From Metallyticus violacea (Eukaryota; Arthropoda; Insecta; Mantodea; Metallyticidae), in assembly GCA_030762175.1 (NCBI GenBank), contig CM060833.1:67295001-67359000 (forward strand): a DNA stretch of 64,000 nt, given 5' to 3'. This document shows, piece after piece, positions 34,501 to 46,941 of this stretch. Made by a program: the position numbers and the translations under genes. Each line of letters opens with the position of its first letter. The stretch's first letter is position 1. The notes below the pieces were generated by a model. That model ran no database searches. It saw only the letters and a program-made list of their open reading frames with translations, and had not been told where the DNA came from.

Positions 34501-36589
34501 ATTTTGAAGTGAAATTCAATATATCTTTTTCTACGCACTGTTGTACTTAATAACCTGATTCAAATTATATAGCTATATTGTTTTACTTTGGTATTCTTTT
34601 CATTTAACAGAACAAAGCCAGTTGAAACATTTATTTTAGCAATTTTAATAACAATACACACAGTGTACATGAAATCTCAGACTGATTTGATTCAGTAATT
34701 CAAAAAATATTAGAAATGGTAACTTGAGATTTTTTGCATTGCAATTGTCAACTTAAAAGTTTTTGTTCACTGCGCTAGAAGAGTGTCGTTTTTATAGAAC
34801 GTCATTTGTTTATTTATTCAGGAAAGTGGAGCTGCAGCACAATTATATCGCATTGTTTATTGTTTCCTTGGACAAGACCACTTTTCACTTGTTATAAGGT
34901 CATTGACCATTATTTTTTCAAGGAGCTATCATTAAAGCAAACTTAATAAGTGGGAAAAAATGTCCTTCTACAACTGTAAAACATACAAGTAAAAAAAAAA
35001 AAAATAGCAAGACGGTGCGCTTTGCCCCGCTAAATTTACAGTGTTCCTGATTGGTGGATTGGTAACTAGGAGAGCCTATCTTCATATGATCCAAAATGGA
35101 TTAAACTTTTTGAGCTGGCAATTGCAATACAGAAAACTGTAATGTGTTATCTCTAGTAGGTTTTGAGGTATTAATGAGAAAATCTATCAAAGATTTTATG
35201 GAACACCGTTTATTAACAACGGCTATTTATGACACAAAATTTTATATTGATTTATTTTCTTCTTCTTCCACACCTTTCATATTCTATTTTTGTATGCACT
35301 TCTGTAACTGAGCAAGGATACATCTGCAGTTGTTTTGGAGAGCTTCTAAGTCTTCAGTCTGTGTTCTAGACCTTTTATTTTAATTTCCTCCATTAGAATA
35401 AATCTCAGAGTGTCACATCTGAAGAGCCTAATGTTCATCTTATTGGATCATTGGTTTCTACATGTCTTTGAGGGAATTACAAACAACCATTGCAAATGAT
35501 GCCGGCGTCCTATTCTCATGAAAGAAAACGTTTAGTTTGTATTGAAAATGTTAGATAAAGAGTCCAACCAGAAAGATCTAAAGAATCTGCATATACGTTG
35601 TGACTGCTAAAGTTCCTAGATAAAAGTGAGCCTAATAAATGGTAATTTAAAATACCACATGACACAGTAGCAACCTACACATAACCGACTTTTGATCACG
35701 CCCAATGGTAGCTCAGTAGTTTTCGTTATGGTAATTTGATACTTAATGCCTGTAAATCTTACTTCATCGAACCACAAAAAAGTTTATATGAAACTGGAAT
35801 CAAATTTTATTCAATTTTGCTCTAAATGAAAAAATAAATCTTCTTTTAATGCCCATATCTTTAAGATCCTGGAGCTTAAGGCTGTAAAATTCGATGTACT
35901 GAGTTTCTGATATAACTGGTTATTTTGCATGTCCCTTATTGACCCATTTGAATTTTACAAGCAGACAACACACACCAACAACACGTTTCTTTTTTTATCA
36001 AGTACTCCACAACATTTATATACCCAATGAGTCTTCTCATCTTATGGATTCGAAAGATATACAATTCCGGCGTTTTAAAAACTATCCCGTAAACACTGTT
36101 CCATGCGTCGTATCGATTTCGGTTGACATTGTTCCTAGGTACCTCTCGGCGTTCCCACTTGTGTTGCACTGTGCGCGTGCTGAGCTTTAACGATCAAGGT
36201 CAGGTATTCAAATAATGGCCCATGAAAATACACCTTTTTGTTTTATGGCACGAAAAAAAGCAATAATGCTTATTCTATGATATTTATTAATATAAAAATC
36301 CGTAATTATGTAAAATTCAATTAAACTGCAATTTTCTATAAGAATCTCCTTTATTTAACATAATAAGTAAATGTGAATAACTTTACGTTAGTGTGAAATG
36401 ACAAACATAAAGCAATGAATGATATTTTACTCTTTGTAGACATTCTTACGTATAAAAGAATTGTAATATAAAACATTGTAATTCAGGAGTAATATGAAAA
36501 CTCCCACGCAGAATGGTCTGGGGAATGCCGTGTACTCGCATTTCTCATCGACTGTAAAATGCAGGTTTGCCTAGTTAACTGATCAACAG
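31561..36589. other. AT-rich noncoding, nothing recognised
   Basis: A 5-kb stretch with scattered open frames of 65-96 codons (31608-31898, 31949-32191, 32690-32929, 33900-34109, 35936-36190). I checked these by eye and recognise none. No SINE boxes or inverted repeats were seen. Confidence 0.45.
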
Positions 36590-36880
36590 ATTTTTTTAAT
36601 TATGTTTAAAGCCCGTTTTTACTACTGAAGCACCAGTAATGGATCATCAGTATCCACAGACGGTGGATACTGATGATATATGACATGAAATCATATATTG
36701 GGAAAGGATTTTTTTTAAGGAAGGAAATGTGCCTCCTCGACATTTGCCATTAATGAGGTCTGAGAAAAACCTGGAATAAACCTCACTCAGGGAAGACGGT
36801 CCTGATGAAATTCGAACCCCAGGCCTCCCGCTCACGAGTCCGCGCCTTAATAACCTCGGCCTGCCGTGGCGGTATCCGCA
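36590..36880 (-). repeat. SINE-B copy with an internal hairpin
   Basis: A reverse SINE-B has both the head (ttcgaaccccaggcctcccg, cacgagtccgcgcctta) and the 3' end (tgtttaaagcccgtttttac). In place of the usual short spacer it holds a 15-bp perfect inverted repeat with a 5-base loop: arms 36643-36657 (atcatcagtatccac) and 36663-36677 (gtggatactgatgat). No other copy in the window has this. The 80-codon frame through it is not a gene. Confidence 0.85.
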
Positions 36881-38248
36881 ATGAATCACTAATTCATTGT
36901 CAATAAAATATTTAACATGCTAAAGTATTCCATTTCTGATAGATTCTCTAACATTTTCTTATGGTTATTATTTATAGACAAATATGTAATACACAATATA
37001 AAGAATAATTTGAAAACAGCAACTTCGATTAAACCAAAATCAAGACTTACAATTATGAAATAAAAAACAAAGAATGCAGTATTAGAGAAGAGAAGAACTG
37101 TGTTAGAAAGACAGTGATTAAAACGAATTAATTCATAATGAAAAGTGTAGCGATTAAAGAAGCTCATCAGAGAGAATAGGGACAAATAAACTGGAAAGAC
37201 GTTTAAATCCTGATCAACATTATTTGTTTAACAAGAAAACTGATTAGCCGTTTCAGTGCAGTAGTTTTATACTCAGCATTTAAAGATATAATCAGTTTTA
37301 TCGACTGTCATATGTCGAATTAACTATATTTAGTTTTATCCGATATGCGTTCATAGAAATGAACTCCACAGTTATGTGAGAAGCCGGAATGCCTGATTAA
37401 TTAATTCTGAAATGTTTACATTTTGCATTGTTGTGTAAACAGACAGAAGTTATTGAACTTGTAGTGTGCTGCTAGCACAAGTATTTCTGTTTAGACCTAC
37501 TGTACGGTGTTCTAAGTGTTTATTTTATATGATATTTTAAACTATTCCGATATCAGTTCCTAATATGATAAGAAATCGTATTATCGACTACGTAATTGGC
37601 TTATTTGATAAAGTTCGCATTAAACAGTACTTCGTTTCATATTTTCGAATTTTTAAAACGATCATAAATATCGCTTATTTAAATATATCTAGCTACAGCC
37701 GGTTATCTGTTACATTTTAATTAAATGCAGAATAAACAGTGCTACGTTTCTATGCTAACAATCAGACTTTGCTAAACTATATTAGAGGTACCATGTTGTT
37801 TATTACGTTCGCTTTGGGCAATGTTTTCACAGGGAAGACATGTAGATCAGGCCCAGGTGGTGGTGTCAAGGGCTCAAAATATGGGGCAAGAAGAGCTTGG
37901 TGTCAGAAATGGGATGCTTGCAGAGTGCTCCGTAAGATAAAAAGTATACTACGTATAGGAAGAATCACTTCCTGACATTGCATATTTATAGCACATTAAG
38001 TTTATGGCTACATGGGGCAAGCATAAAATAAAAAGGAATGAAGTTTTTTTGTACCGAGGGGAAATTCATGAACTAAAAATGTTAATAATGGTGTGCATTG
38101 TTTGTCATGTTTTCTTCTTAATTCGTGGAAAGCATCAACTTGTCACAAAATGGGTCATCAATGGCCAGAGTAGACAAATAGTACTTATCACAAGTAATAT
38201 CACGAACGCAGTGAATTTATCGGTAATTTCAAACCCTCGAGTGATATT
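36881..38248. other. noncoding, nothing recognised
   Basis: The minus-strand 98-codon frame (36889-37185) and plus frames at 37739 and 38004 show no known motif. They appear to be chance frames. Confidence 0.45.
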
Positions 38249-38433
38249 GTTAGGACTATTTCACGAATAAAATAAGAACTTAAATATAATTCCTCTAAAA
38301 TTGACTTACAAAATTATAATAATTGTATATTTATTACTAAATATTTTCAATGAATCTTGCGACAGAAAAATGCTGATTATCAATAAGCAGAGCAAAATAT
38401 GCATTTAGGACTATTTCATGAAAAGAATAAGAA
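38249..38433. repeat. diverged local duplication, about 155 bp apart
   Basis: The motif ttaggactatttcacgaata at 38249 recurs as tttaggactatttcatgaaa at about 38404, with weaker similarity continuing downstream. This suggests an old tandem duplication. Confidence 0.45.
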
Positions 38434-38710
38434 TAGAAGTGATATGCGTGTGTTTGAAATTTGCGCACAGAATATTAACAGTTGTATAAAATGTTAAACT
38501 TATGAATTCTACTCTGAACTGTGAGACTGAAATGGACAAAAGTCGACTATTACAATCGCTACCGTTCGATTTTCTAATACCACTGAGAAAAACAAAACAA
38601 AATAGGTAACATACAGTGTCTCTATTTTTTTTTTTTTTGTATTCTGTAGTTTAAAATTCCTAACGATAAGATCAATTTGCACATTTGAAGCATCACCAAA
38701 ATGCTTTGAA

Positions 38711-38764
38711 AAACCGTCCATTTTGCGTTATGATTGCAAAACCCTCCATTTTGCGTTATGATTG
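38711..38764. repeat. 27-bp tandem duplication
   Basis: Two head-to-tail copies (38711-38737 and 38738-38764) of a unit containing ccattttgcgttatgattgc differ at one base. Confidence 0.85.
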
Positions 38765-39226
38765 CAAGACAAGTGCTCGTCCTATGATTAAATGGAATTG
38801 ATAAATTTGTTTGATAATTTGACTCCGTAATCCGGCTTTAAAAGGTCATAAATCCAAATTAAACAGAAAGAAATAAAATAATTATTTGGAACAAATAAAT
38901 AAAATATGATTGTTTTTCCAAATTTGACCTCTGCCTTACCTTAAGTCCAAGATGTTTTTTGTCTTAAGCGTTTATATCAATGCAAATGAAAAGGGGCCAA
39001 AAAATCCTTAAATTCACATATATTCTAAACCAAGGGGCGGTTTCTTTGTCCGCGGACCTCTTTAAAGATCTCTCTCTGTCCCGGACTCCTAAGATTTAAC
39101 TCAAAGTTTAAAATTCTAATTTTGCATTTTATAGATTTTAAATTGTTTATTATTAGTTTATAAGATTTAAACACATAAACAAACAAATAAACGCACATTT
39201 TTAAATATGCCCTTTTATTGTAGCGT
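38765..39226. other. AT-rich noncoding, nothing recognised
   Basis: No features were seen. Confidence 0.5.
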
Positions 39227-39257
<31 letters not shown>

Positions 39258-39281
39258 GCTGCTGCTACTGCTACTGCTGCT
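39227..39281. repeat. (ACT)n/(GCT)n compound microsatellite
   Basis: A run of about ten ACT units leads into alternating GCT and ACT units. It lies 34 bp upstream of a SINE-A. Confidence 0.9.
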
Positions 39282-39314
39282 ATATTCAAAAAGTATCAAA
39301 TGCACAGCACTCAT

Positions 39315-39556
39315 ATTAATCATTGTCAGTCCGGGTTGTTTAATGGTAACCGACTCATAAATCCAAGGTCGCGGATTCATTCCCGGTCAGGGTAGATGGA
39401 TTGTTTCCTCCCTTCGTAAAAGAACCTCAAACCTGATAAGAAGCCTCTGAGTAAAATTGATCGACTGTTTCACACTCTGAATTGAATGGGACGCTGATGA
39501 ACTGAGATGTTAAAGAACTTCAGTAAATAAACCAAATAAATCATTCATTAATCATT
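39315..39556 (+). repeat. SINE-A copy, internally deleted
   Basis: The head gtttaatggtaaccgactca with tcgcggattcattcccggtc is followed by the body starting at agatggatt. The central landmarks aagtatggcttcc ... acatttacgg are missing, a deletion of roughly 60 bp relative to other copies. The 3' end gggacgctgatgaactgaga and ttaaagaacttcagtaaata is intact. A 10-bp duplication, attaatcatt, is at 39315-39324 and 39547-39556. Confidence 0.8.
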
Positions 39557-41887
39557 AATCACTAATAAATCATTAATAACAATATAATGTGATGACACGA
39601 CTTTGCTTGTTTAGTTTCTGAATGAGAGAGATGATGATGCTGCATTTCACTTCAAGTAGTGGTGGTGGGGGTCGTCGTCCAGTTAAACTGGTATACATAA
39701 ATTGTACAATATAGGGAGAAGAATTGAGTTCATATTCTGGCCTGATGGGAGCGTTTGAAAAAACTCTTTCCAGAATATTTTCTCACGGAAATTAGCAGTC
39801 GATAGTATGTTGGGACCTGTTTGCGGATCACACATATTGGATGTTTTCCTATCTAACTTGTGTGAAGCTAGAAGCAATGTATTTTTCTGTTAGAATGCAA
39901 TAACTATATAAATGTAAATAACTTGTATTTAGCCACTCATATATCTCCAAATGTTATTTCATATTTTAATTTAATTTCTATTTATTTGTTGCCGTTTTAT
40001 TTTTTGTTCTCTCTCTAGTTTTGTACTGAAGTTAAACACAAACGGTCGACGAGCCATGCATAAAATATATTTTTAATACAACGAATTTAGTAAAAATAAA
40101 GATAAACGTGCTATAGTTATTACTACTGCAGTCCCAGTCCCCGAGTTTAGAGATATTTTATTCATTTTAGAAGTAGATACTTTCTATTTCAGAAAGAATA
40201 TATTAGAAATTCATATTTTGAACTTTAAATAACATTTTATTTTGTGCATTTAAGGGGGAGGAAGCAATTGCTATAATGTTGGTAGAGTTTATACGTTGCT
40301 CATTGTAAGCCTTTGATTTCTTTGGAAAATATTTTTACTGTAATTAATTTATTACTGCTATTTAAAATTAACATAAGTCTTTGTATTTTCAAAGAAGATC
40401 AGCTTATCATGATCAGAATGTTTAAATTGCCTTAATGTTTTATTACTATATTGACAAAAATCAGAGGTCAGGATGCATTGGCTATTAATTACTTCATTAA
40501 AAAATTGTCTACTGATTCATTCCATCAAAGTTTAAATTTCAAACTGTTCTCTATTAATGGTTGACTTTTTATCCATTTTATAATGGTACTAAATTTAGAT
40601 ATAAATGTTTGCTTTCAAATTTATTTGTATTTTTAAATTATCTATAGAATTGTACTTGATGTTCATGACAAACAAATAAATTGATTGAATAACTCCTTGC
40701 CCCACCATGGTACTTTAATTCTATTCTCCTCTGTCCATGACAAGTCAACGGTACAAGCTTTTTAGGGCGTTTATATTTGTAAGCTACACAAATTTTAATT
40801 TTAGTAATGGATGGAAGCATGGAATATCTCTAAGGGTTATTAAAATGTAAATTAATATCCTTTTAACTAAAACTGGAGCATTTTTAAACAGGTAACTAAA
40901 ATATATAAGATAAAGCGTAAAAGGAAGTTATACGTTAAAAATATTGACCCTCAAACCTCTGTAACTGTTAACTCTTAATGTTAAGAAAATTGTATTAAAA
41001 ACCTTTCCATTTTGGAGGAAACTAAAATTTAATCTGCAGAAATGTGTAATGGTCATTAGCAGGTTTTTCCGTAAGAGACCACTAAAATACATAAATAAAG
41101 TTGGCATTAAATGCATTCAAAGTCAAAGGCTTAAACTTTCCAACACATTCAAATTAAGGAATTTTTATATTGGACATTTACCTACAAGAGTGAAAAAAGT
41201 TAAGCCTTTGAAGTCCAAATGTTGCGGGGGCTAACCCTAGACTTCACAAAGATAAGAGGAAAACATTTATAAAACATTCATGAGTAGTTTTGCTATACAG
41301 CAGAACACAACATTTTCTATATCATCTCACACAAAGCTGCAACTCACATAAAAAGACATTTCCAGTCCATATAAACATAAAGTTAGTAAGGTACAGGTAG
41401 AAAGCATTCCTAACGTGTAATGTGGCAAAATCCTGATCGACAGATAAGAGGTATCAGGCTAACGCCCACGGCAAACACCAAACAAACTTAAGCTTTTCAA
41501 ACTCTTATCTATAGAGTTATAATATGATCAAACCTGCAAACAAAGTAATGCAGCACCATCAAAACTTTTAACTTATTGCAGCTTACCCAGAAAAATAAAT
41601 GGCACTCATAATTTATTTAATATAAAAGATTGGACATGATTCCGTTACATTGACGTAAAGTAATTGTTTTTAAATCTATCTGTCACTATGCTTAATACAT
41701 TTTATATGATGGTTCTTAACTGATTCCGCACATATGAGAAATAAAGATTTACATAAAATACATTTAAAGTGCACTTTTTCAGTTTGCTGATGAAAAAACA
41801 CAATTTTTTATATTGTACATAGAGAAAGATTACATAGAATCGTCATCAAGCATTTTGGATAGTCAATAAGTTAATCTTATGTGTGAG
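39557..41887. other. AT-rich noncoding, nothing recognised
   Basis: No recognisable elements. Two opposite-strand frames at 40928-41234 overlap and are not gene-like. Confidence 0.45.
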
Positions 41888-41953
41888 CCCCAGATCTAGT
41901 GGTAACATACTTGCCAGACCCAAGATAGCGGGTTCAATCCCAGCCAGGATTGA
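41888..41953 (+). repeat. SINE-A head fragment
   Basis: The segment gatctagtggtaacatactt with gatagcgggttcaatcccag is the tRNA-like head of SINE-A. The similarity stops about 10 bp after the B box. It is a 3'-truncated or decayed copy, not a functional tRNA. Confidence 0.65.
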
Positions 41954-43773
41954 AAAATATATTCCAAAATTTCTTTAGAATTGCTGTTATTCAGTTTTTA
42001 TTTTGTCGTGGATGCATTATTCAGTAGTAATATTATAATCATGAACAATACTGTAACCCAGAGCCATAGTATCGTATTTCCATTTGAACAATTTTACAGT
42101 ATGAAGTAAACTTATTTTCATTTCTGTATGATTATGGGATATAGTCCAGTTTTGGGTATTTTATTCTCCATTATTCAGTTCAAATAAAATAGCACGGTGA
42201 AAAAGAGAATAGTATTTAACAATATGAAAATACATGCGAAAATTGGTTCTGAGGTACAGAATTAATATACATACTTAATCACATTTTTCTGACTTATATG
42301 TTCTTTATATTTAATTTAAAAAAATTTTCCAAGATAATTTTATTATCGTTAAGTGTATTACACAAGAATAAAAATAAAAATAGATTTGTTTTAATAATTG
42401 AGCACAAGTATAAAAGCGTAATTTGTGTAAAGTTCAGCCCACAAATGAAACACGCCTATAATGGTTACATCTTATGAATCATTAATCTTCGTCCAAAGAT
42501 AAAATCCCTAATTTACTAACTTGAATATTTCATTTACATATCGTTGCCTTAATTGCCAAAATAAACAGATAATCAGCGAAATTGCTAAAGCGATTTAGAA
42601 AAAACGAATAAAGACAAATGTGTTATAGTACTGTAAAAATTATTCTTAGGCGTCTGTGTATTATCATTATCAATATTTACACACTTTTAATTAAGCATAT
42701 AATCAACCCTGCAAAAGTCAGCACCCGAAAACAAAGAATTTTGTCATCTTATACTGTTATCAACATAGTGAAGAGACTATACTACGTCACATATGGAATG
42801 TACAGACCGTCATGGGAAGCGGAACTGCCCATTAGGCCCATGCCGTTGGAAGCTATGATGATTGTATTTTATTGTGTTGTGAAAACCTAGTGCGTTGAGA
42901 ATATTCAAATTCTAATATACCCCCTAATAAATTTTAAAATGTGTTTCAGAAAATGGAATAAATGTGCTCAAGGTATGTTTCCAGAGCATTTGAATCAAAT
43001 AGCACGGAAATTAAGTCTACTCTCGGAAGATACCAGTAGAGGAGAAAAGTAAATAGTCTGTATGTTCTGTTTTGGGCTACAGAACGATGTCCTTAGTGCT
43101 TAAAAATGTCATAAACCGATTACTTAGAAAAAGAGGTATAAGAAATAGGAAATTACACATCTTAGTTCTGTGAAGTACTTAAAGAAAGAGTAAACACAAC
43201 TGCAGGTGTTAAACTACACTAATAGTTTCCAAGTATCGTTTGTTTGTACACAGAAGGTGTGCTGATGACGGAATATTTTTGCAGCAACTTTAAACTTCAT
43301 GCTCCATGAAGCACTTTATTGCACAAAAGAGGTGCTAACAAGTACTTTGAAACGCTTACGCCCGAATCGTTCGTTTTTACCTTGGAATTAGCCGCAGTAT
43401 TGCCGGAAATTACGTTTGCCGGGATTTTTCCTTCTTTGAGCTTTCATGCATACCAAAAGGTGGTAAAAACGTGACGCAGGATCAACTAATGACTAATTTG
43501 AGATTCATTAAAGGTAAAGTTTGCCACCACACGTCAACAATATATCTGTTTTATTAAAAGGTTGCTACTTCGTCCTTCCCCCCAACTTCTAATTTGTTTA
43601 CCGGAATTAATCGAGTGTTTGTATTTTAACACTTTTACTTTGGAACTATAATTACTATTATTGTTTTATTTATCTCAGACATTGAGTTAGAATGTATTTC
43701 ATAATGTTGCGACTTGTTACTACACTGTAATGAAAGCTCCTCCAATGTTAAAGTCCAACTTTATATTTTTCTT
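41954..43773. other. AT-rich noncoding, nothing recognised
   Basis: The 90-codon plus frame at 42618-42890 has no known motif. Nothing else was recognised. Confidence 0.45.
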
Positions 43774-44031
43774 ACATTATCTTAACACAACCATCTCTTT
43801 GGTGTAGCGGTAACGTTTGTGAATACTAATTACGTATCCATATGTGTGTAAGGTTTTACCCTGAGAAGGTGAATGCCAGATAGACTGAAGGCACCAAGGT
43901 CGCCATCATTAATTCATTTCATGTCATTCGTCTCTTCAGACTTAACCTATTACAGTCCACATCTACAAACGCTGCGAAATTATCAATGCAGTCAAAGCGA
44001 CAGTAAATAACATTAAAAACATTATCTTAAC
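43774..44031 (+). repeat. SINE-C copy with perfect 13-bp duplication
   Basis: The element occupies 43787-44018. It has an A-box-like head (ctttggtgtagcggtaacg), body landmark ttaccctgagaaggtgaatg, and 3' end gcagtcaaagcgacagtaaa leading to cattaaaa. The target-site duplication acattatcttaac is exact at 43774-43786 and 44019-44031. The shared body and 3' end with the 21.3-kb copy define the family. Confidence 0.85.
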
Positions 44032-44051
44032 GTTTTTATAATCGAATTGCG

Positions 44052-45121
44052 CGAGATGTCTTCTAAAAGTTTCCGGCCTAACAATGAGAAATAGGTTTTA
44101 GAATATAAATAAATGTATCGTTTTTAAATCTAATATTTATTTCATTTCTCACATCTCTGGATTAGTATTTAAATTCTCATAAGAAAAAATAGTCCAAAGC
44201 TTTGTCTGCAAAATGCTGGAAACAGTATTTTTCAAGAATATCGCTCCTAAATCTCCGCCCTTGAAGGTCAGATGTCAGTTTTGAAAACAGGGAACAATCA
44301 CTGGGGCTGCGATAGATGACCAAGCTCCTGGAAACAACAGCCACAGCCGTGGACTAGTGCGTTGTCTTTCAGCAGACTAACTTTCGGCGCAGCATGCCAC
44401 GTCTTTTTTCCATAACGTTACTGCGTAATTGTCACCGTTGTGCTCTTTTCTTTGAGTTCTATCCTCAGAATTTCTCAGCAGTTACTAAAAAGTATCGCCA
44501 CACCTTGGCCTTTTTAGGGGTGCTTCATCCTTCTTTCGCCATTCCAATGGTTCTCTTTTTAAAAGATGGTCATAGTAGAGCGCCATAATTTCGTCCCTTA
44601 TTATAGTGGATACCAGTACTGCACCCTCGTTACCACAGGTTAATGAGTTTAGCGCAAAGGTTAAAACTTCTGACAACATTCCACGCGCACTTGCATTTGA
44701 ACTGCTAAAAGAATTCGGGACACCTTACACTGACCTTATGCATATCCAAACATTGGCGAAGATTGCCTTTTTTCTGTCTTCAGATGCCTATCACTCAAAA
44801 TTTCTCTTCGACAAGGGAGATGTTTTCTTGTGTCAACACATCTCTCGGCCTATTCTAACAAGTCATTTTCAACGCTTTCTTTGCCCAAACGAAAGAATGT
44901 CCACTATTCTTACAGAGTGGAATATAAATGGAAAGCTTTCCCATCTACACCGTTAAGGGATTGTTTAATATTATGCAACATGTCTGATTTAAATGCATTT
45001 CTACAAGAAAATTAAAGACGTGGCCGGAAATAAAATACATGTGAGTATTAGATAGGATGAACATGGCTACAATGAGTGATGGCTTTCAATGTCAGGCCGG
45101 AAATTTATGAACCGCACCTCG
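44052..45121 (-). mobile_element. mariner element 2, TIRs recognisable
   Basis: The left end (44052 onward: cgagatgtcttctaaaagtt then tccggcctaacaatgag) aligns with the complement of the right end (cgaggtgcggttcataaatt then tccggcctgacattgaa, ending at 45121). Both start CGAGRTG, as does the right end of the 12.1-kb mariner. The flanking TA duplication has decayed. The length of 1,070 bp is slightly short of an intact mariner. Confidence 0.7.
44110..45005 (-). pseudogene. mariner transposase relic with catalytic blocks
   Basis: On the minus strand, weak N-terminal text (GKESVENDLL, ILSDRHLKTEK) precedes clearer catalytic blocks. IIRDEIMALYYDHLLKREPL runs into EWRKKDEAPLKRPR, matching I-T-G-D-E-T-W ... 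E-W-R; its Asp, the first of the DDD triad, is at 44593-44595. KVSLLKDNALVHGCG matches L-L-x-D-N-A-x-x-H, with the second Asp at 44364-44366. SPSDCSLFSKLTSDLQGRRF matches A-P-S-D-Y-x-L-F ... L-x-G-R-R-F, with the third Asp at 44297-44299. Only about 22 codons separate the second and third Asp where mariner normally has 34, so there is an internal deletion plus frameshifts. Plus-strand frames here (44394-45015) are shadows. Confidence 0.75.
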
Positions 45122-45588
45122 TGCACTGAATTTAAATTATTCAGAATGACTCACACTTGGGATAATTGATCGCACGTGCGAGAGTTTCGGTTTGGATTTG
45201 AGCTCGACCATGGGTCTTTGTGGCAATTCGCTAAATATAAAACACTTCCTTAACATTTAGAAAGCAATGACACATTTACCCAATTCAGGAAAGACTTCCT
45301 TCCTGCGTTGTTCACGAATTTTTTTACATCTCTATAAAATAAATCCATCTTTCACTCACTGTAGTTGAAATACAGGTATCCACTCTGCCAATACAAATGA
45401 CTTTTTTTACACTTCTCTCTTTTAAGTTATCTCAGAGATAAAAATCAAAGGTTTGAGAGACTAAATAGCTACCCTTTTTTACTAATGTCTTTGCTCTGCT
45501 GAATTTAGTTCTTGCAAATTTTGATTGTAGGTCTACGGTAAAGTTCTGCTGAAAAATGCAAAGTAATGATCTGTTTCATTTAATTATC
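45122..45588. other. noncoding, nothing recognised
   Basis: No features were seen between the mariner and the SINE-B stub. Confidence 0.5.
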
Positions 45589-45671
45589 TACAAAGGAAAT
45601 CTCGCCTGTGATTCCTCTGTAGCAAAAACGGGCATCAAACACTGTTCATGCATTCATTACAAAGGAAATCT
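45589..45671 (+). repeat. 55-bp SINE-B 3' stub with 14-bp duplication
   Basis: The insert at 45603-45657 reads cgcctgtgattcctctgtag then caaaaacgggcatcaaacac, with a short CATT-like tail (gttcatgcattcat). A perfect 14-bp duplication, tacaaaggaaatct, brackets it (45589-45602 and 45658-45671). Confidence 0.85.
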
Positions 45672-46941
45672 ATCTATGAGTATTATGGAGGTTTGCTCCA
45701 GTTAAGGAAGTACATTCTTTGTTCCTATAGCGTAATTCTCTTTCACCACTACTAGTTGTGCTCGATGTAATGATGTTCACGAGTCAATATTGTCCCTGCA
45801 CATCGCAATTTTCATAGAACAAGGCTGAATCGCAGCGTAGGAAGAAAAATGTTAGCCCAAACCTTTGAGCAGGCTTTCCAAACACCCTCAATGGTTCAAT
45901 GGTAAGGCGCGTTTAAAAACAAAGTCTTACTTTCATCAAAGTTGCTAAAATCCACGGGAGAGTTATATGAAGATTTCACAGCTTTTGATTTATAGGTTAT
46001 CGCATGGACAGAAGCTTCTAAGTGGGAATAATTTGCAGTGTGACTGAATGTGGATATTACCACCATACAATCCACATGATGACGTAATGGAATATGTTTA
46101 GATCACATCATCTGTTCCCTTCGTGTTCCAAACGCGGACTAGTGGAGCAGGGCTGACAACCTTGTGTGACAATATCCTCACATCGATAGACACTTCATTC
46201 AAAACAGCAAACATTTGTATCTTTAATATCAGACCGACTGAAACAGTTCAAATTTCTTCTAACTTCCTGCATGTTTATATGTATATATGCACCTTATTTC
46301 CAATATCCACAAAAAATGGACTGCTTCCAATAAGAAAGATGATTATTCATATTGTTTCTTCTTTCGTTTGCATGAAATAAAATGATTCCAACTCCAAGCG
46401 AGATTTGAAAGTCGCCTCTTGTGTATTACTAGAACTGGCAAAGGATAATTTAATTTCTCTGTAAATAGGGGGTGAGAAATGTAAGTTCATAACATTTCCA
46501 AATGTGGCTCAAGCATTTGCTAAGCCTAGTTTCCTGAAAACTTTGAAATCCTTGAGAACATCACATCAATCGAAATTTGTGCAACTGCATTAAATATATG
46601 ATAATGATTCTAAGGCGCACTTTATCTGCGCAGACACCTTAAATTTAGAGATAATGTATTTTTTTTTCAGATTTCCCTTGCTTGTAAGCATATTTACATG
46701 CTGGTGCTGATTACAGCACATTTATTTTCTCTTTATCTGCTTTCTTTGGAAACCTCTGATTTTTTTACAGTAAGTTTGTGTTAAGAGTCGTCGTATTTTT
46801 AGTTTTTGTTTTCCCCTACAGTTTGATACAGTTAGGCTTTCTAATTGTAACATTTGATAGGATAAAATGTAATTTTTTTCAGACGTTAAAACTTGTGAAA
46901 CATCAATGCATTGCATTACTGATTTCCAGTATGTCTTTAAC
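45672..46941. other. noncoding, nothing recognised
   Basis: The 85-codon plus frame at 46123-46380 shows no known motif. No repeat boundary was seen. Confidence 0.45.

Noticed and set aside
44394..45015. Plus-strand frames of 61-116 codons
   Set aside because: They are antisense to the mariner transposase relic on the minus strand.
45885..45935. tRNA-like segment caatggttcaatggtaaggc
   Set aside because: An A-box-like string alone, without a B box at the expected distance.
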